NCBI GenBank assembly: GCA_016297805.1
Contig: JAEDFX010000016.1
Coordinates: 1-31,718 of the forward strand
Source: Treponema sp.
GTDB taxonomy: Bacteria; Spirochaetota; Spirochaetia; Treponematales; Treponemataceae
Direction of reading: 5' to 3'
DNA length: 31,718 nucleotides
The notes beneath the pieces were generated by a model. That model did no database searches. It was not told the origin of the DNA and saw only the letters and a list, made by a program, of their open reading frames with translations. Below, piece by piece: positions 8,234 through 16,420 of this stretch; the stretch's first letter is position 1; every line of letters begins with the position of its first letter. A program made the translations under genes and the position numbers.

Positions 8234-10024
8234 ATGAATCTGAAAGAAAAGTTCAAAAAACGTGGACAAGAATCAGAAAGTACAAAAAACAGATTGTCTT
8301 TAGAAAAGGAGATTTACAATGCAGGTTCCATTCCAAATGTTGTTACTGCAATTGTAACTGTAATCTACATCATTATTTCTACAACTGTTCAGTCAGATAA
8401 TATCGTGAATTTCATTGTAACTGCAATTTTTACATGCCTTATTCTACAGGGGCTGGTAGCTCCAATTACAAACAAATTAATAACTCAAAATCTATCTGAT
8501 GATCTGGACTCTTTTTATAATTATGAGACTGATACAAAAGAACGGACAAAACTTCTAAAACAACTAATGGCATGTCCTGCAAAAATTGGACTTGAAGTAT
8601 TTCTTGTATTCTTAATTGGGGGTTCTATCTGGATGGCATTTTGCAATGCTACATTCAAATTCAGAATAGAAACATTGATTATGATTGGAGCAGCTATTTT
8701 TATGGGAGCATATACAGGTGCAGTTCTTGGAATTATAAAGACACAAAAAATCTGTTCAGCACATGCAGCCAGAGTTGTAAAAAAAGGTGTACTTAAAAAA
8801 GAAGTTGAAGAAAAACATTGTTTTGGAACCAGCTCTACTGTACTGACTGTACTTCATATTTTTGCACCAATCTTACTTGTAAATTTGTTTTTTATGATTT
8901 TTTGCTGGAGATGTAATAAATTCTACTTTGCGGCAAGAGAAACTTCAATAAGACTGTGCATTACAGCAGTAATAAACATAGTCTATTATCTTGTTTTTTC
9001 AAGCATCATTTTTAAAAGAATGATGCATTCTGTTAATCTCATGAAGTCAATTCTTGAAAATATGGACAGAAATAATTTCCAGGAAGTACAATCAACACCA
9101 ACTGATTTATCAAACGAATTTATGTATAACGTTTATCTTATTAATTCTATAATTGATTTGCTTCAATCAATTCTTAGTAGAAGTTCTGAAATCAGTATGG
9201 AAGTTGTTGAATCAAGTAATGAACTGTCTGTAATCTCAAAGGAAACTGCAGTTACATCCTTAGAACAATCCTCTGGGATAAAAGAACTCTTAACTGCCAT
9301 GGAAGAATCCGATGCACTTTCAAAAAATATTGCAGAAAAAATCAGTGAAGTTTCTATTGTTGCAAAACGAACAACAGAAGCAATTAATGACGGTTTTGAC
9401 ATTCTTAAGTTGAACATGCAGAAACTTGATGAAATTAAACAGGCAAATGAAATTACAGTTGAAGGTATAAGAGCTTTAAGTGATAAAATTTCAGGCATTT
9501 CAGATATTGCAGGCATAATTAACTCCATAGCTGATCAGACAAACATTATTGCATTTAATGCTGAACTGGAAGCAAGCAGTGCCGGTGATTCAGGCGATAA
9601 TTTCCGCCTGGTTTCAAATGAAATCAGACGTCTCACTAACAATACAATTCAGTCTACAAATGAAATCCGCAACAGAATAATAGAAATTCAACATTCTTCT
9701 GAAAATTTACTTGCAGCATCTCAGTCAGGCAGTAAAAAAATTGTAGCTGGAAATCAGATTATTAATGAACTACATGACAGTTTTGAAGATTTAAGACTTT
9801 CTTCACAGACTACCGATACAGCATCTGAAGAAATTAAAAATATCATAGACCAGCAGACATCTTCTTTTGAACAGATTGTTATTACTTTAAGACAGATTTC
9901 TGAAGCTTCCGAAAATTTCTCTGTTTCTACTCAGAATATCAGCCAGTCTGCAGAAAATTTATGTAATATTTCAAATCAATTAAAAAAACTTCAGCCTGCA
10001 AAAACTGAAGAAGTAAAAGCATAA
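8234..10024 (+). CDS. Six-helix membrane methyl-accepting protein, first copy
   Basis: 596 residues. Six hydrophobic segments (about 34-53, 57-77, 117-137, 146-168, 201-226 and 239-260) replace the usual periplasmic sensor, so the signal may be sensed in the membrane. Residues from about 270 form a long coiled-coil signalling domain without a clear HAMP. The hairpin tip (about 433-455) contains ADQTNIIAFNAELEASSAG; the usual NAAxEAARAG is changed, with Ser where a receptor arginine contacts kinase or neighbouring receptors. AAGGAG at 8218-8223 supports the start. It lies 27 bases after the cyclase gene, so it is probably the operon's own receptor. The next receptor gene has the same plan and tip. 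Confidence 0.85.
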   Translation: MNLKEKFKKRGQESESTKNRLSLEKEIYNAGSIPNVVTAIVTVIYIIISTTVQSDNIVNFIVTAIFTCLILQGLVAPITNKLITQNLSDDLDSFYNYETDTKERTKLLKQLMACPAKIGLEVFLVFLIGGSIWMAFCNATFKFRIETLIMIGAAIFMGAYTGAVLGIIKTQKICSAHAARVVKKGVLKKEVEEKHCFGTSSTVLTVLHIFAPILLVNLFFMIFCWRCNKFYFAARETSIRLCITAVINIVYYLVFSSIIFKRMMHSVNLMKSILENMDRNNFQEVQSTPTDLSNEFMYNVYLINSIIDLLQSILSRSSEISMEVVESSNELSVISKETAVTSLEQSSGIKELLTAMEESDALSKNIAEKISEVSIVAKRTTEAINDGFDILKLNMQKLDEIKQANEITVEGIRALSDKISGISDIAGIINSIADQTNIIAFNAELEASSAGDSGDNFRLVSNEIRRLTNNTIQSTNEIRNRIIEIQHSSENLLAASQSGSKKIVAGNQIINELHDSFEDLRLSSQTTDTASEEIKNIIDQQTSSFEQIVITLRQISEASENFSVSTQNISQSAENLCNISNQLKKLQPAKTEEVKA

Positions 10025-10029
10025 GGAGT

Positions 10030-10068
10030 GTAAGATAAAACCGCTAAAATAGTGCGGCTTTATCTTAC
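10030..10068. repeat. 15-bp imperfect hairpin after the first receptor gene
   Basis: The left arm at 10030-10044 (GTAAGATAAAACCGC) pairs with the right arm at 10054-10068, with a single A/C mismatch and a 9-base loop. It starts six bases after the stop codon of the first six-helix receptor gene. No T-run follows on the plus strand, so it is not a standard terminator. It may stabilise the upstream mRNA 3' end or be part of a repeat element. Confidence 0.6.
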
Positions 10069-10071
10069 CTA

Positions 10072-10090
10072 AAGTTTGCGTTGCAAACTT
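10072..10090. repeat. 8-bp hairpin with GTT loop
   Basis: AAGTTTGC (10072-10079), loop GTT, then GCAAACTT (10083-10090): a perfect stem. It is the second of four consecutive hairpins in the spacer between the two receptor genes. Confidence 0.6.
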
Positions 10091-10101
10091 ATTATTGAAC
10101 T

Positions 10102-10129
10102 GCTGTTCCTCATTACATTACGGAACAGC
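10102..10129. repeat. 8-bp hairpin with 12-base loop
   Basis: GCTGTTCC (10102-10109) pairs perfectly with GGAACAGC (10122-10129). Third hairpin of the spacer; its last base is shared with the left arm of the next, larger stem, so the two may be mutually exclusive at that edge. Confidence 0.55.
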
Positions 10130-10175
10130 ATAAAAAGTCAATCGATTGTTGAAACAATCTTCTTGACTTTTTATG
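10129..10175 (+). promoter_or_regulatory. 13-bp nested hairpin abutting the ribosome site of the second receptor gene
   Basis: The outer arms CATAAAAAGTCAA (10129-10141) and TTGACTTTTTATG (10163-10175) are exact reverse complements. Inside is a second perfect stem, GATTGT (10144-10149) and ACAATC (10154-10159), with loop TGAA. The outer stem ends at the first G of the GGGAG (10175-10179) that serves the receptor ATG at 10186. Folding would place the Shine-Dalgarno at the helix base. Possible roles are translation control, mRNA processing, or attenuation between the two receptor genes. Confidence 0.5.
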
Positions 10176-10185
10176 GGAGATTAAT

Positions 10186-11967
10186 ATGAAAAATAACAAC
10201 GAAGATTTTACTTCAAGAATTTATAAGGCAAGTATCCTTCCTGACTGTTTAAGTGGTGTTGTCTTACTCCTCTATTCAGTATTTATTGCAAACATTAAAT
10301 TCAGTTCTCATTTTATTTTTATATTTGCTGTCATAGGTTTAATTTGTATAGCACAGTTCTGTGCTGCGCCTATTACAAATATCTTTATCTGTAACAAATG
10401 CAATAAGTTGATTAAAAAATGGAACAATTCCGGATTAGATTTACAGGAAAGAACTTCCCTATTTAAATCTCTTCATGCAATTCCAAAATTCAAACAGATA
10501 GAATGTTTCATTTACTTTTTCTTCTGTTCTATCATCCTCTTTTCTTATTACTACTTTATAATGAATATGAATTTATACATCTGCTCCGCAAGTATATTAG
10601 CATGCTTTCTAGGTTCCTATGTTTCTGGATTGCTGGCAATTTCATATTCAAGAAGAATTTGCACAGAATATGAAAGTAAGCTTGTTGAAGAAGGAATTGA
10701 TTCAAATATTTTAAAATCTAAAAAATTCTTCGGTATTTCTTATGATAAAACATTTGTAGAATTCTGTATCATTCCTGTAGTATGGAGTTTTATTCTTTTT
10801 GTCTACATATTTTTTGTTTATTACTACAATAATGAAATTTCTGAAGTTGGATTTACAAAAGCAATAAATCAGATTGGAATTACAAAAATTCAACTTCCAA
10901 GAATAGGACTTGTACTTGCAACAAACACAGTAGTAAGTATTGTTTCTGTTTATTCTTTTTTAAAGAGCATTCTTGTTTCTTCACAAAAACTTCAAAACTC
11001 ACTTACTCATATCATTAAAAATGATATATTCACAGTAGACCTTACACCAACTGATTTTGACAATGAAGTTTCTTACAATATCCACCTTGTAAACAGAGTT
11101 GTACTTTTATTCCGTGAAGTTTTAGATGAAATTGGAAGCATTGGAAAAACAATGATAGAACCAATCAATATGCTTTCAGAAATTTCCCAGACAACTGCTT
11201 CAACTTCTCTGGAACAATCTACTGGTGTAAAAGAAATTCTGGCAACCATGGAAGATACAGATTCCCAGACCCGTGGAATTGTAGATAAAATCGGTGACGT
11301 TACTGATGTAGCAGAAGGGACAGCAAGAAATGTTGAAACAGGATTTTCTGCTTTACAATCCAATCTTGATCAGATGAATGATATCACCCAGGCAAATATT
11401 TCTACTATTCAGGGAATAAGGGAACTAGGTGAAAAAATTGGAAGTATCTGGGAAATTGTAAAAATCATTAACGATATTGCTGATCAGACACGAATAATCG
11501 CTTTTAATGCAGAACTGGAAGCCAGCAGTGCAGGCGAATCTGGAAAGAATTTCCATATTGTTGCAAATGAAGTCCGCCGCCTGGCAGCTGGAATTACAAA
11601 TTCCGTAGAACAGATTAAAGACAGAATTACAGAAATTCAACATTCTTCTGATAATCTGATTATCACTTCGGAAAGCGGTACAGAAAAAATCCGTGAAGGT
11701 CTGGAACTTTCAGAAAAACTTAAGGAAAAATTCTCTGATATTCAGAAATCTTCTGAAATTACAGTTGAATCTGCGTTACAGATTAAAGACATTATTTACC
11801 AGCAGTCAGCTGCATTTGATCAGATTGTTGCTACTGTACGCCAAATTTCTGCAGGTATTGAGAACTTCTCAACATCAACAAATACTGTAAATGATACCGC
11901 AAAAAAATTACAGAATGCTGCAAACAATCTGGAAAACTTACATACAACACTGGTATTAAACAATTAA
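10186..11967 (+). CDS. Six-helix membrane methyl-accepting protein, second copy
   Basis: 593 residues, with the same plan as the preceding gene product: six hydrophobic segments (about 19-37, 41-62, 105-125, 130-152, 191-213 and 238-260) and a cytoplasmic coiled coil from about 270. The tip (about 432-454) reads ADQTRIIAFNAELEASSAG followed by ESGKNF, again with Ser where canonical receptors have Arg. The two proteins align throughout the signalling domain (for example LEQSTGVKEIL here and LEQSSGIKELL in the first) but differ strongly in the membrane part, suggesting an old tandem duplication with distinct inputs. The start is supported by GGGAG seven bases upstream. It is the last gene of the plus-strand operon, before the terminator at 12041. 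Confidence 0.85.
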   Translation: MKNNNEDFTSRIYKASILPDCLSGVVLLLYSVFIANIKFSSHFIFIFAVIGLICIAQFCAAPITNIFICNKCNKLIKKWNNSGLDLQERTSLFKSLHAIPKFKQIECFIYFFFCSIILFSYYYFIMNMNLYICSASILACFLGSYVSGLLAISYSRRICTEYESKLVEEGIDSNILKSKKFFGISYDKTFVEFCIIPVVWSFILFVYIFFVYYYNNEISEVGFTKAINQIGITKIQLPRIGLVLATNTVVSIVSVYSFLKSILVSSQKLQNSLTHIIKNDIFTVDLTPTDFDNEVSYNIHLVNRVVLLFREVLDEIGSIGKTMIEPINMLSEISQTTASTSLEQSTGVKEILATMEDTDSQTRGIVDKIGDVTDVAEGTARNVETGFSALQSNLDQMNDITQANISTIQGIRELGEKIGSIWEIVKIINDIADQTRIIAFNAELEASSAGESGKNFHIVANEVRRLAAGITNSVEQIKDRITEIQHSSDNLIITSESGTEKIREGLELSEKLKEKFSDIQKSSEITVESALQIKDIIYQQSAAFDQIVATVRQISAGIENFSTSTNTVNDTAKKLQNAANNLENLHTTLVLNN

Positions 11968-12040
11968 TTGGTATATAAGCCATCCATTTCAGAAATTTCA
12001 CAGAATATTATTATTGATTTTCTGCTAGAACTTTAGGAGA

Positions 12041-12090
12041 AAAAAAAGCCCGCAAACAAGAAAAAACTCTTGCCTTGCGGGCTTATTAAT
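12041..12090. terminator. Bidirectional intrinsic terminator
   Basis: AAGCCCGCAA (12046-12055) pairs perfectly with TTGCGGGCTT (12075-12084). An inner CAAG/CTTG stem extends it. A-rich sequence lies on the left and T-rich on the right. It separates two convergent receptor genes and probably ends both transcripts. Confidence 0.85.
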
Positions 12091-12102
12091 ATTTATCAAA
12101 AA

Positions 12103-14217
12103 TTATACTTTGAACTGGTCTACCTGTTCGCCAATTTCAGAAATTGACTGTTCGATATTTCCTGAGATTTCAGTAAGAGCTGCACCTGTAGAATTAATCT
12201 TATCAGCACCCACAGCCATTTCTTCCATACTTGTTTTCATTGCAATAGTTGCATCCTGTAACATTGTAACTTCTGCAAGAATAGATTTATTTCCTTCTGC
12301 CATTTCTCTAGAGGCAGCACGAACTTCTGATGTACTGTTATTCATTTCGCTTAACGCAGAGTTAATCTGCATAGATCCCTGCTGCTGTTCAAGCATTGCA
12401 CCACGAATCTGACGAACCAGTTCATCTGTACTTTGAATTCGATTAGATACATCTTCAAAGGCTGTACTAGACTGAGCAGAAGCCCCTACTACTGTATCAA
12501 TTGATTCGATAATACTCTTAAGCTGATTACCAATTGTCATAGACTGTTCTGTAGAAGTTTCTGAAAGCTTACGAATTTCATCAGCAACTACAGAGAAACC
12601 TTTACCTGCATCCCCGGCGTGAGCGGCTTCGATTGCGGCATTCATAGCAAGAAGGTTTGTCTGTTCTGCAATATCTGCAATTGCCTGGTTAGCCTGTTGC
12701 AATGTATCACTCTGAATACGAATATTTTCAATCTTTTCGTTTACTTCAAGTTGAAGTTTTGAACCATTCTGTGCACTTGAAATCAACTGTTCAAAAGAAG
12801 TAGCCATCTTATCTACAGAATTATTTACAGCCTGAATGTTACCAATCATCTGTTCTACGGCTACAGAAGCCTGTGAAACTCCCTGACTCTGATTTTCAAT
12901 CATCTTTTCAAGAGCTTCAATATTAGATGCAATTTCGTTTACCGCGCCGGCTGTCTGTTCTACACTGCGAGTCTGTCCATTAATCTGATTATGAACAGAT
13001 TCAATATTTGCAATAATCTGTGTAATAGATGCACTGGTATCCTGTGTACTGTCTCTCAAAATATCACCGGCCTGTATAAGCTTATCTTTAGAATTCTTGA
13101 TATCTGAAACTATAGCCTGAAGTTTCTCTGAGAAGGCGTTGAAACCATCTACAACTTCACCAATTTCATCAGCAGAAGCAGTTGGAATACGTTTTGTTAA
13201 ATCTGCATTTCCTGAAGAAATTTCTACAATAGAATCTTTTACACTCTTCAAAGGACGAATCAAAGCTCTAACAAGAATAATACTTACCAGACTAGCAATC
13301 ACAATGATAAGTAATGTAAGAACAATACTGATGATTCTTAATTTAATTAAATCGGCAAAGTAGAAAGCGGCCACTGTTACTGAAAAGACAGACCAATCTG
13401 TACCTGGAACTGGCTGATAAGCAGCAATCATGTCCATTCCGACTGAGTCATCATGGAAGATTTCCTGTCCTGTAAGACCTGCAAATACATGTCCCAAAAC
13501 AATTCCAATACCTACAGTTGTATCAAGTTCATCTTTATTTTCCTTATCAGTAGCCGAGCCTGTATCTACATTTTCATTTGCATTTGCAATTGTCTGAGCT
13601 GTTACACGGTTGATGATAGATGGATGCATTCCAGCTCCTACATCAATTTCTTTAATAACATCTTCAAAGGCATTTCCATTTACAATAAGAACGATTGCAC
13701 CACCAAAATTATTATTAAAATCATAAACAGGAACAGCGAAATACTGCATAACCTTATTTACAACAGCACTAAATGAAGGATCTGAAACATATTCTTTTCC
13801 AGATTTTGGAATCTTAAAATAAGCTCTATCTGCTAAGTTAAGCTTTCTACCATCAGCAGTTATCGCATTTCCATCTTTATCATAGAATGCAAGGTTTTCA
13901 TAATCACCTTTTAAATCTTTCAAGATATGTGTAAGCATTGTCTGCTTTTCTTCCAGTGAAATATCTGGATCTCTAAGCATATCAACCTTTGAAAGAACTC
14001 GAATCTTTTCCAATTCTCTCTGATTTACCATTTCAACTTGATGGCATACATTATCTGATACCTCAGCTAATTTCTGATAAACATTGGTGGTAAGACTTTC
14101 TGAGAACTTATTATATGCAACAACACTTAAAACTACTGTTGATGAAATAACAAGACCAAGAACCATGACAAGTAACTTTGCCTGCAATGAAAATTTTACA
14201 GTTCCTTTTCTACTCAT
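12103..14217 (-). CDS. Methyl-accepting chemotaxis protein, dCache type
   Basis: 704 residues from an ATG at 14217-14215. Membrane helix 1 is about residues 12-34. A periplasmic region of about 255 residues has the spacing of a dCache small-molecule sensor (for example AFYDKDGNAITADG and VPVYDFNNNFGGAIVLIVNG). Membrane helix 2 is about 291-316, then a HAMP domain (RPLKSVKDSIVEISSGNADL). The signalling domain has the conventional tip EQTNLLAMNAAIEAAHAG (near 515-535) and DEIRKLSE. It ends QVDQFKV, with no CheR-docking pentapeptide. It is transcribed towards the chemosensory operon but has its own region upstream. Because its tip differs from the six-helix receptors, it probably feeds the main motility array rather than the adjacent pathway; this is inference. 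Confidence 0.92.
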   Translation of the reverse strand: MSRKGTVKFSLQAKLLVMVLGLVISSTVVLSVVAYNKFSESLTTNVYQKLAEVSDNVCHQVEMVNQRELEKIRVLSKVDMLRDPDISLEEKQTMLTHILKDLKGDYENLAFYDKDGNAITADGRKLNLADRAYFKIPKSGKEYVSDPSFSAVVNKVMQYFAVPVYDFNNNFGGAIVLIVNGNAFEDVIKEIDVGAGMHPSIINRVTAQTIANANENVDTGSATDKENKDELDTTVGIGIVLGHVFAGLTGQEIFHDDSVGMDMIAAYQPVPGTDWSVFSVTVAAFYFADLIKLRIISIVLTLLIIVIASLVSIILVRALIRPLKSVKDSIVEISSGNADLTKRIPTASADEIGEVVDGFNAFSEKLQAIVSDIKNSKDKLIQAGDILRDSTQDTSASITQIIANIESVHNQINGQTRSVEQTAGAVNEIASNIEALEKMIENQSQGVSQASVAVEQMIGNIQAVNNSVDKMATSFEQLISSAQNGSKLQLEVNEKIENIRIQSDTLQQANQAIADIAEQTNLLAMNAAIEAAHAGDAGKGFSVVADEIRKLSETSTEQSMTIGNQLKSIIESIDTVVGASAQSSTAFEDVSNRIQSTDELVRQIRGAMLEQQQGSMQINSALSEMNNSTSEVRAASREMAEGNKSILAEVTMLQDATIAMKTSMEEMAVGADKINSTGAALTEISGNIEQSISEIGEQVDQFKV

Positions 14218-14294
14218 AATTTGACCCCTATTCTTAAGTGCAAGAATTAATCGTTTTACTATTATAACACATTTTAGTTTTTATGATAGAAAAA

Positions 14295-14335
14295 ACATAA
14301 AAAAAGGCTACTTCTTCATAAGAAAAAGCAGCCTT
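14295..14335 (-). terminator. Intrinsic terminator of the ABC exporter operon
   Basis: On the minus strand AAGGCT (14335-14330) and AGCCTT (14309-14304) form the base of a stem with partly paired CTT/AAG inner parts, followed by a T-run (14305-14301). It starts directly beyond the orphan copy of the exporter gene end at 14337-14374, indicating that the orphan marks the original end of the operon. Confidence 0.7.
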
Positions 14336-14336
14336 G

Positions 14337-14374
14337 CATTCTACTCGTCTAAAGTAATTCCGTTCCCTGTATAC
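14337..14374 (-). pseudogene. Orphan duplicate of the ABC exporter gene 3' end
   Basis: These 38 bases match 14482-14519, the live 3' end of the exporter gene, at 33 of 38 positions. Read on the minus strand in the gene's frame it encodes YTGNGITLDE plus stop, against YTGNRISLDE plus stop in the live copy. The first and last parts are identical; differences lie in the middle. It is separated from the live gene by 107 bases of hairpin-rich DNA and is followed immediately by the operon terminator. It is therefore best read as the former gene end, displaced by an insertion that supplied a replacement. Confidence 0.75.
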
Positions 14375-14481
14375 CGGCGTGGCCTTTCGTTTCTGCTTTA
14401 TCGTCAATTCACGCAGCCACGCCTTCAGTTTTACTTTGTAAAACTGAGAACATTCATACTAATTACTTTTTGTATACAATT
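14375..14481. mobile_element. Hairpin-rich insert at the exporter gene 3' end
   Basis: The 107 bases between the two copies of the gene end hold a GC-rich stem, GGCGTGGC (14376-14383) with GCCACGCC (14416-14423), and an AT-rich stem, TCAGTTTTAC (14425-14434), loop TTT, GTAAAACTGA (14438-14447). At its right side ATTACTTTTTGTATACA (14462-14478) is an exact inverted copy of 14513-14529 inside the exporter gene. No open reading frame of note. The flanking direct repeat looks like an integration footprint, but no transposase is present, so calling it mobile is inference. Confidence 0.45.
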
Positions 14482-14529
14482 CATTCTACTCGTCTAAAGA
14501 GATTCTATTTCCTGTATACAAAAAGTAAT
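14462..14529. repeat. 17-bp perfect inverted repeat spanning the exporter stop codon
   Basis: The arm at 14513-14529 lies inside the last codons of the exporter gene; the arm at 14462-14478 lies beyond its stop and is the exact reverse complement. The 34 bases between include the stop codon. In mRNA this would form a strong hairpin around the end of translation. Confidence 0.75.
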
Positions 14530-16420
14530 ATCTTCCCTGAGCGGCAATCAGTTCATCGTGAGTTCCACGTTCTATGATTTTACCATGTTCAAGAACTATA
14601 ATCTCGTCGGCATTGCGGACAGTTGAAAGACGATGGGCAATAACAAAACTTGTTCTTCCGCTCATCAAACTATCCATACCTTTTTCAATCAATGCTTCTG
14701 TTCGTGTATCAATAGAAGAAGTTGCTTCATCCAAAATCAATACAGGAGGATTTGCAACTGCGGCACGGGCAATTGCAAGAAGCTGACGCTGACCCTGACT
14801 AAGGCTTGCACCATCTCCAGTAATGACTGTATCGTAACCATTTTCCAGATGCTGAATAAAGTGATCTGCATTGGCAAGTTTTGCCGCTTCATAAACCTGC
14901 TGGTCAGAAGCATCAAGATTACCATAACGGATATTTTCTCGGATTGTACCAGTAAACAAATGAGTATTCTGCTGAACCATTCCCAAAGATTTTCTTAAGG
15001 CATCCTTTGAAATCTTATTCAATGGGAATCCATCATAAGTGATTGTTCCGTTTCCTTCTTTTACATCATAAAAACGAGTAAGAAGATTTATAGTTGTTGT
15101 TTTACCGGAACCTGTTGAACCTACAAGCGCAATCTTCATACCAGGCTTTGCGTGAATACAAATGTCATTAAGAACTGTTTTTTCTTCTTTATAACCAAAG
15201 GTTACATGATCAAAAATCACTTCACCCTTTAACTGACTTAATGAACCATCTGATGGATTTTTCCATGCCCATTCACCAGTTTTAGCAAAAGACTGAACAA
15301 GTTTTTCATTTCCAGCAGAATCTTTTGCTTCGTAGGCATTAACAAGAGTTACTTGACCTTCATCAACTTCCGGTTCTTCATCAATAATTGCAAAAATACG
15401 TTCAGCACCAGCAAGAGCATTCAAAACTGAGTTAGCCTGCTGACTCATATTAGAGATTGGCTGGCTGAAAGAACGAGTGTACTGAAGGAAAGCAGCGATT
15501 GTACCAATATCAAGCATACCAGTAAACCAGTTCAACTTGAAACTTCCCTGACCTAAAATCATAACAAGAGCACCTATAATAGCAACAATTGCATACTGGG
15601 CATGACTTGTATTATTTGTTACAGGTCCCATAACACCACCGTATGTCATGGCAGCAGTTCCAGCTTTTCTGAGATTTTCATTCAAAACAGCAAAACGTTC
15701 CTGAGCTTTTGGTTCGTAGTTAAATACTTTGATTACCTTCTGACCTTCAATCATTTCTTCAATAAAGCCGTTCATCTCACCAACACTTTTCTGATTCTGG
15801 CGGAAAGCATTTACTGACTTCATACCAATAACTTTGATTACCTGGAAAATAAGGAACATTGTTACAAGCATAACAAGAGTCAACATTGGGCTCAGGACAA
15901 TCATCATAACAAGTACAGAAACAACTGATATAATAGAAGATAGTAACTGAGGAACTGTCTGACTCATCATTTCGCGGAGAGTATCTGTATCGTTTGTAAA
16001 GCGAGACATTAATTCTCCATGAGTATGGGCATCGTAATATTTAATTGGAAGCTTTTCCAGTTTTGTAAACAAATCTGTACGAATCTTAAACAGAAGACTT
16101 GTAGAAATCTTAAGCATGATTCTTGAGTTACAGTACGAAGCCACAATACCCATCAGAAACAGACACAAAACTTTTAAAAGAAGCCCTGCAAAACCTGCAA
16201 AATCAGGATTTGTCTGGCCTATCATTGGAATAATATAATCATTTAAAGCTGGCTTAATAAGATAACTACCAATAACACTAGCCCCGGAAGAAACAAGTAC
16301 ACAAAGCACTACAATAATCCAAAGTGGCTTATACTGGCCCATATAATTAAGCAATCTTGCTATTGTTTTTTTAGCATCTTTAGGTTTTCCAAAACCTCGT
16401 CTAGAACCTGGACCTGGCAT
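14486..16420 (-). CDS. ABC exporter subunit with canonical ATP site
   Basis: 644 residues, a half transporter: an N-terminal type IV exporter membrane domain with six helices (about 30-330), then a nucleotide-binding domain. Motifs: Walker A GSTGSGKT (near 435), signature LSQGQRQ (near 541), Walker B VLILDEATSSID with catalytic Glu (near 560) and switch His in VIAHRLST. A roughly 45-residue insertion (VTLVNAYEAKDSAGNEK onward) precedes the nucleotide-binding domain, as in one subunit of heterodimeric exporters. LSQGQ departs from LSGGQ and would complete the degenerate site formed by the partner's Walker motifs. Its start overlaps the partner's stop. Substrate is unknown; multidrug or lipid export is typical. 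Its 3' end has been duplicated (14337-14374). Confidence 0.9.
   Translation of the reverse strand: MPGPGSRRGFGKPKDAKKTIARLLNYMGQYKPLWIIVVLCVLVSSGASVIGSYLIKPALNDYIIPMIGQTNPDFAGFAGLLLKVLCLFLMGIVASYCNSRIMLKISTSLLFKIRTDLFTKLEKLPIKYYDAHTHGELMSRFTNDTDTLREMMSQTVPQLLSSIISVVSVLVMMIVLSPMLTLVMLVTMFLIFQVIKVIGMKSVNAFRQNQKSVGEMNGFIEEMIEGQKVIKVFNYEPKAQERFAVLNENLRKAGTAAMTYGGVMGPVTNNTSHAQYAIVAIIGALVMILGQGSFKLNWFTGMLDIGTIAAFLQYTRSFSQPISNMSQQANSVLNALAGAERIFAIIDEEPEVDEGQVTLVNAYEAKDSAGNEKLVQSFAKTGEWAWKNPSDGSLSQLKGEVIFDHVTFGYKEEKTVLNDICIHAKPGMKIALVGSTGSGKTTTINLLTRFYDVKEGNGTITYDGFPLNKISKDALRKSLGMVQQNTHLFTGTIRENIRYGNLDASDQQVYEAAKLANADHFIQHLENGYDTVITGDGASLSQGQRQLLAIARAAVANPPVLILDEATSSIDTRTEALIEKGMDSLMSGRTSFVIAHRLSTVRNADEIIVLEHGKIIERGTHDELIAAQGRYYFLYTGNRISLDE

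Noticed and set aside
10025..10185. Duplicate of the second receptor gene start within the spacer (GGAG ... AT... similarity)
   Set aside because: Only a few bases around a ribosome-site-like word match; unlike the other two inserts there is no extended direct repeat.
14375..14481. Classical insertion sequence at the exporter gene end
   Set aside because: Too short for a transposase and without terminal inverted repeats matching its borders; described as a hairpin-rich insert instead.
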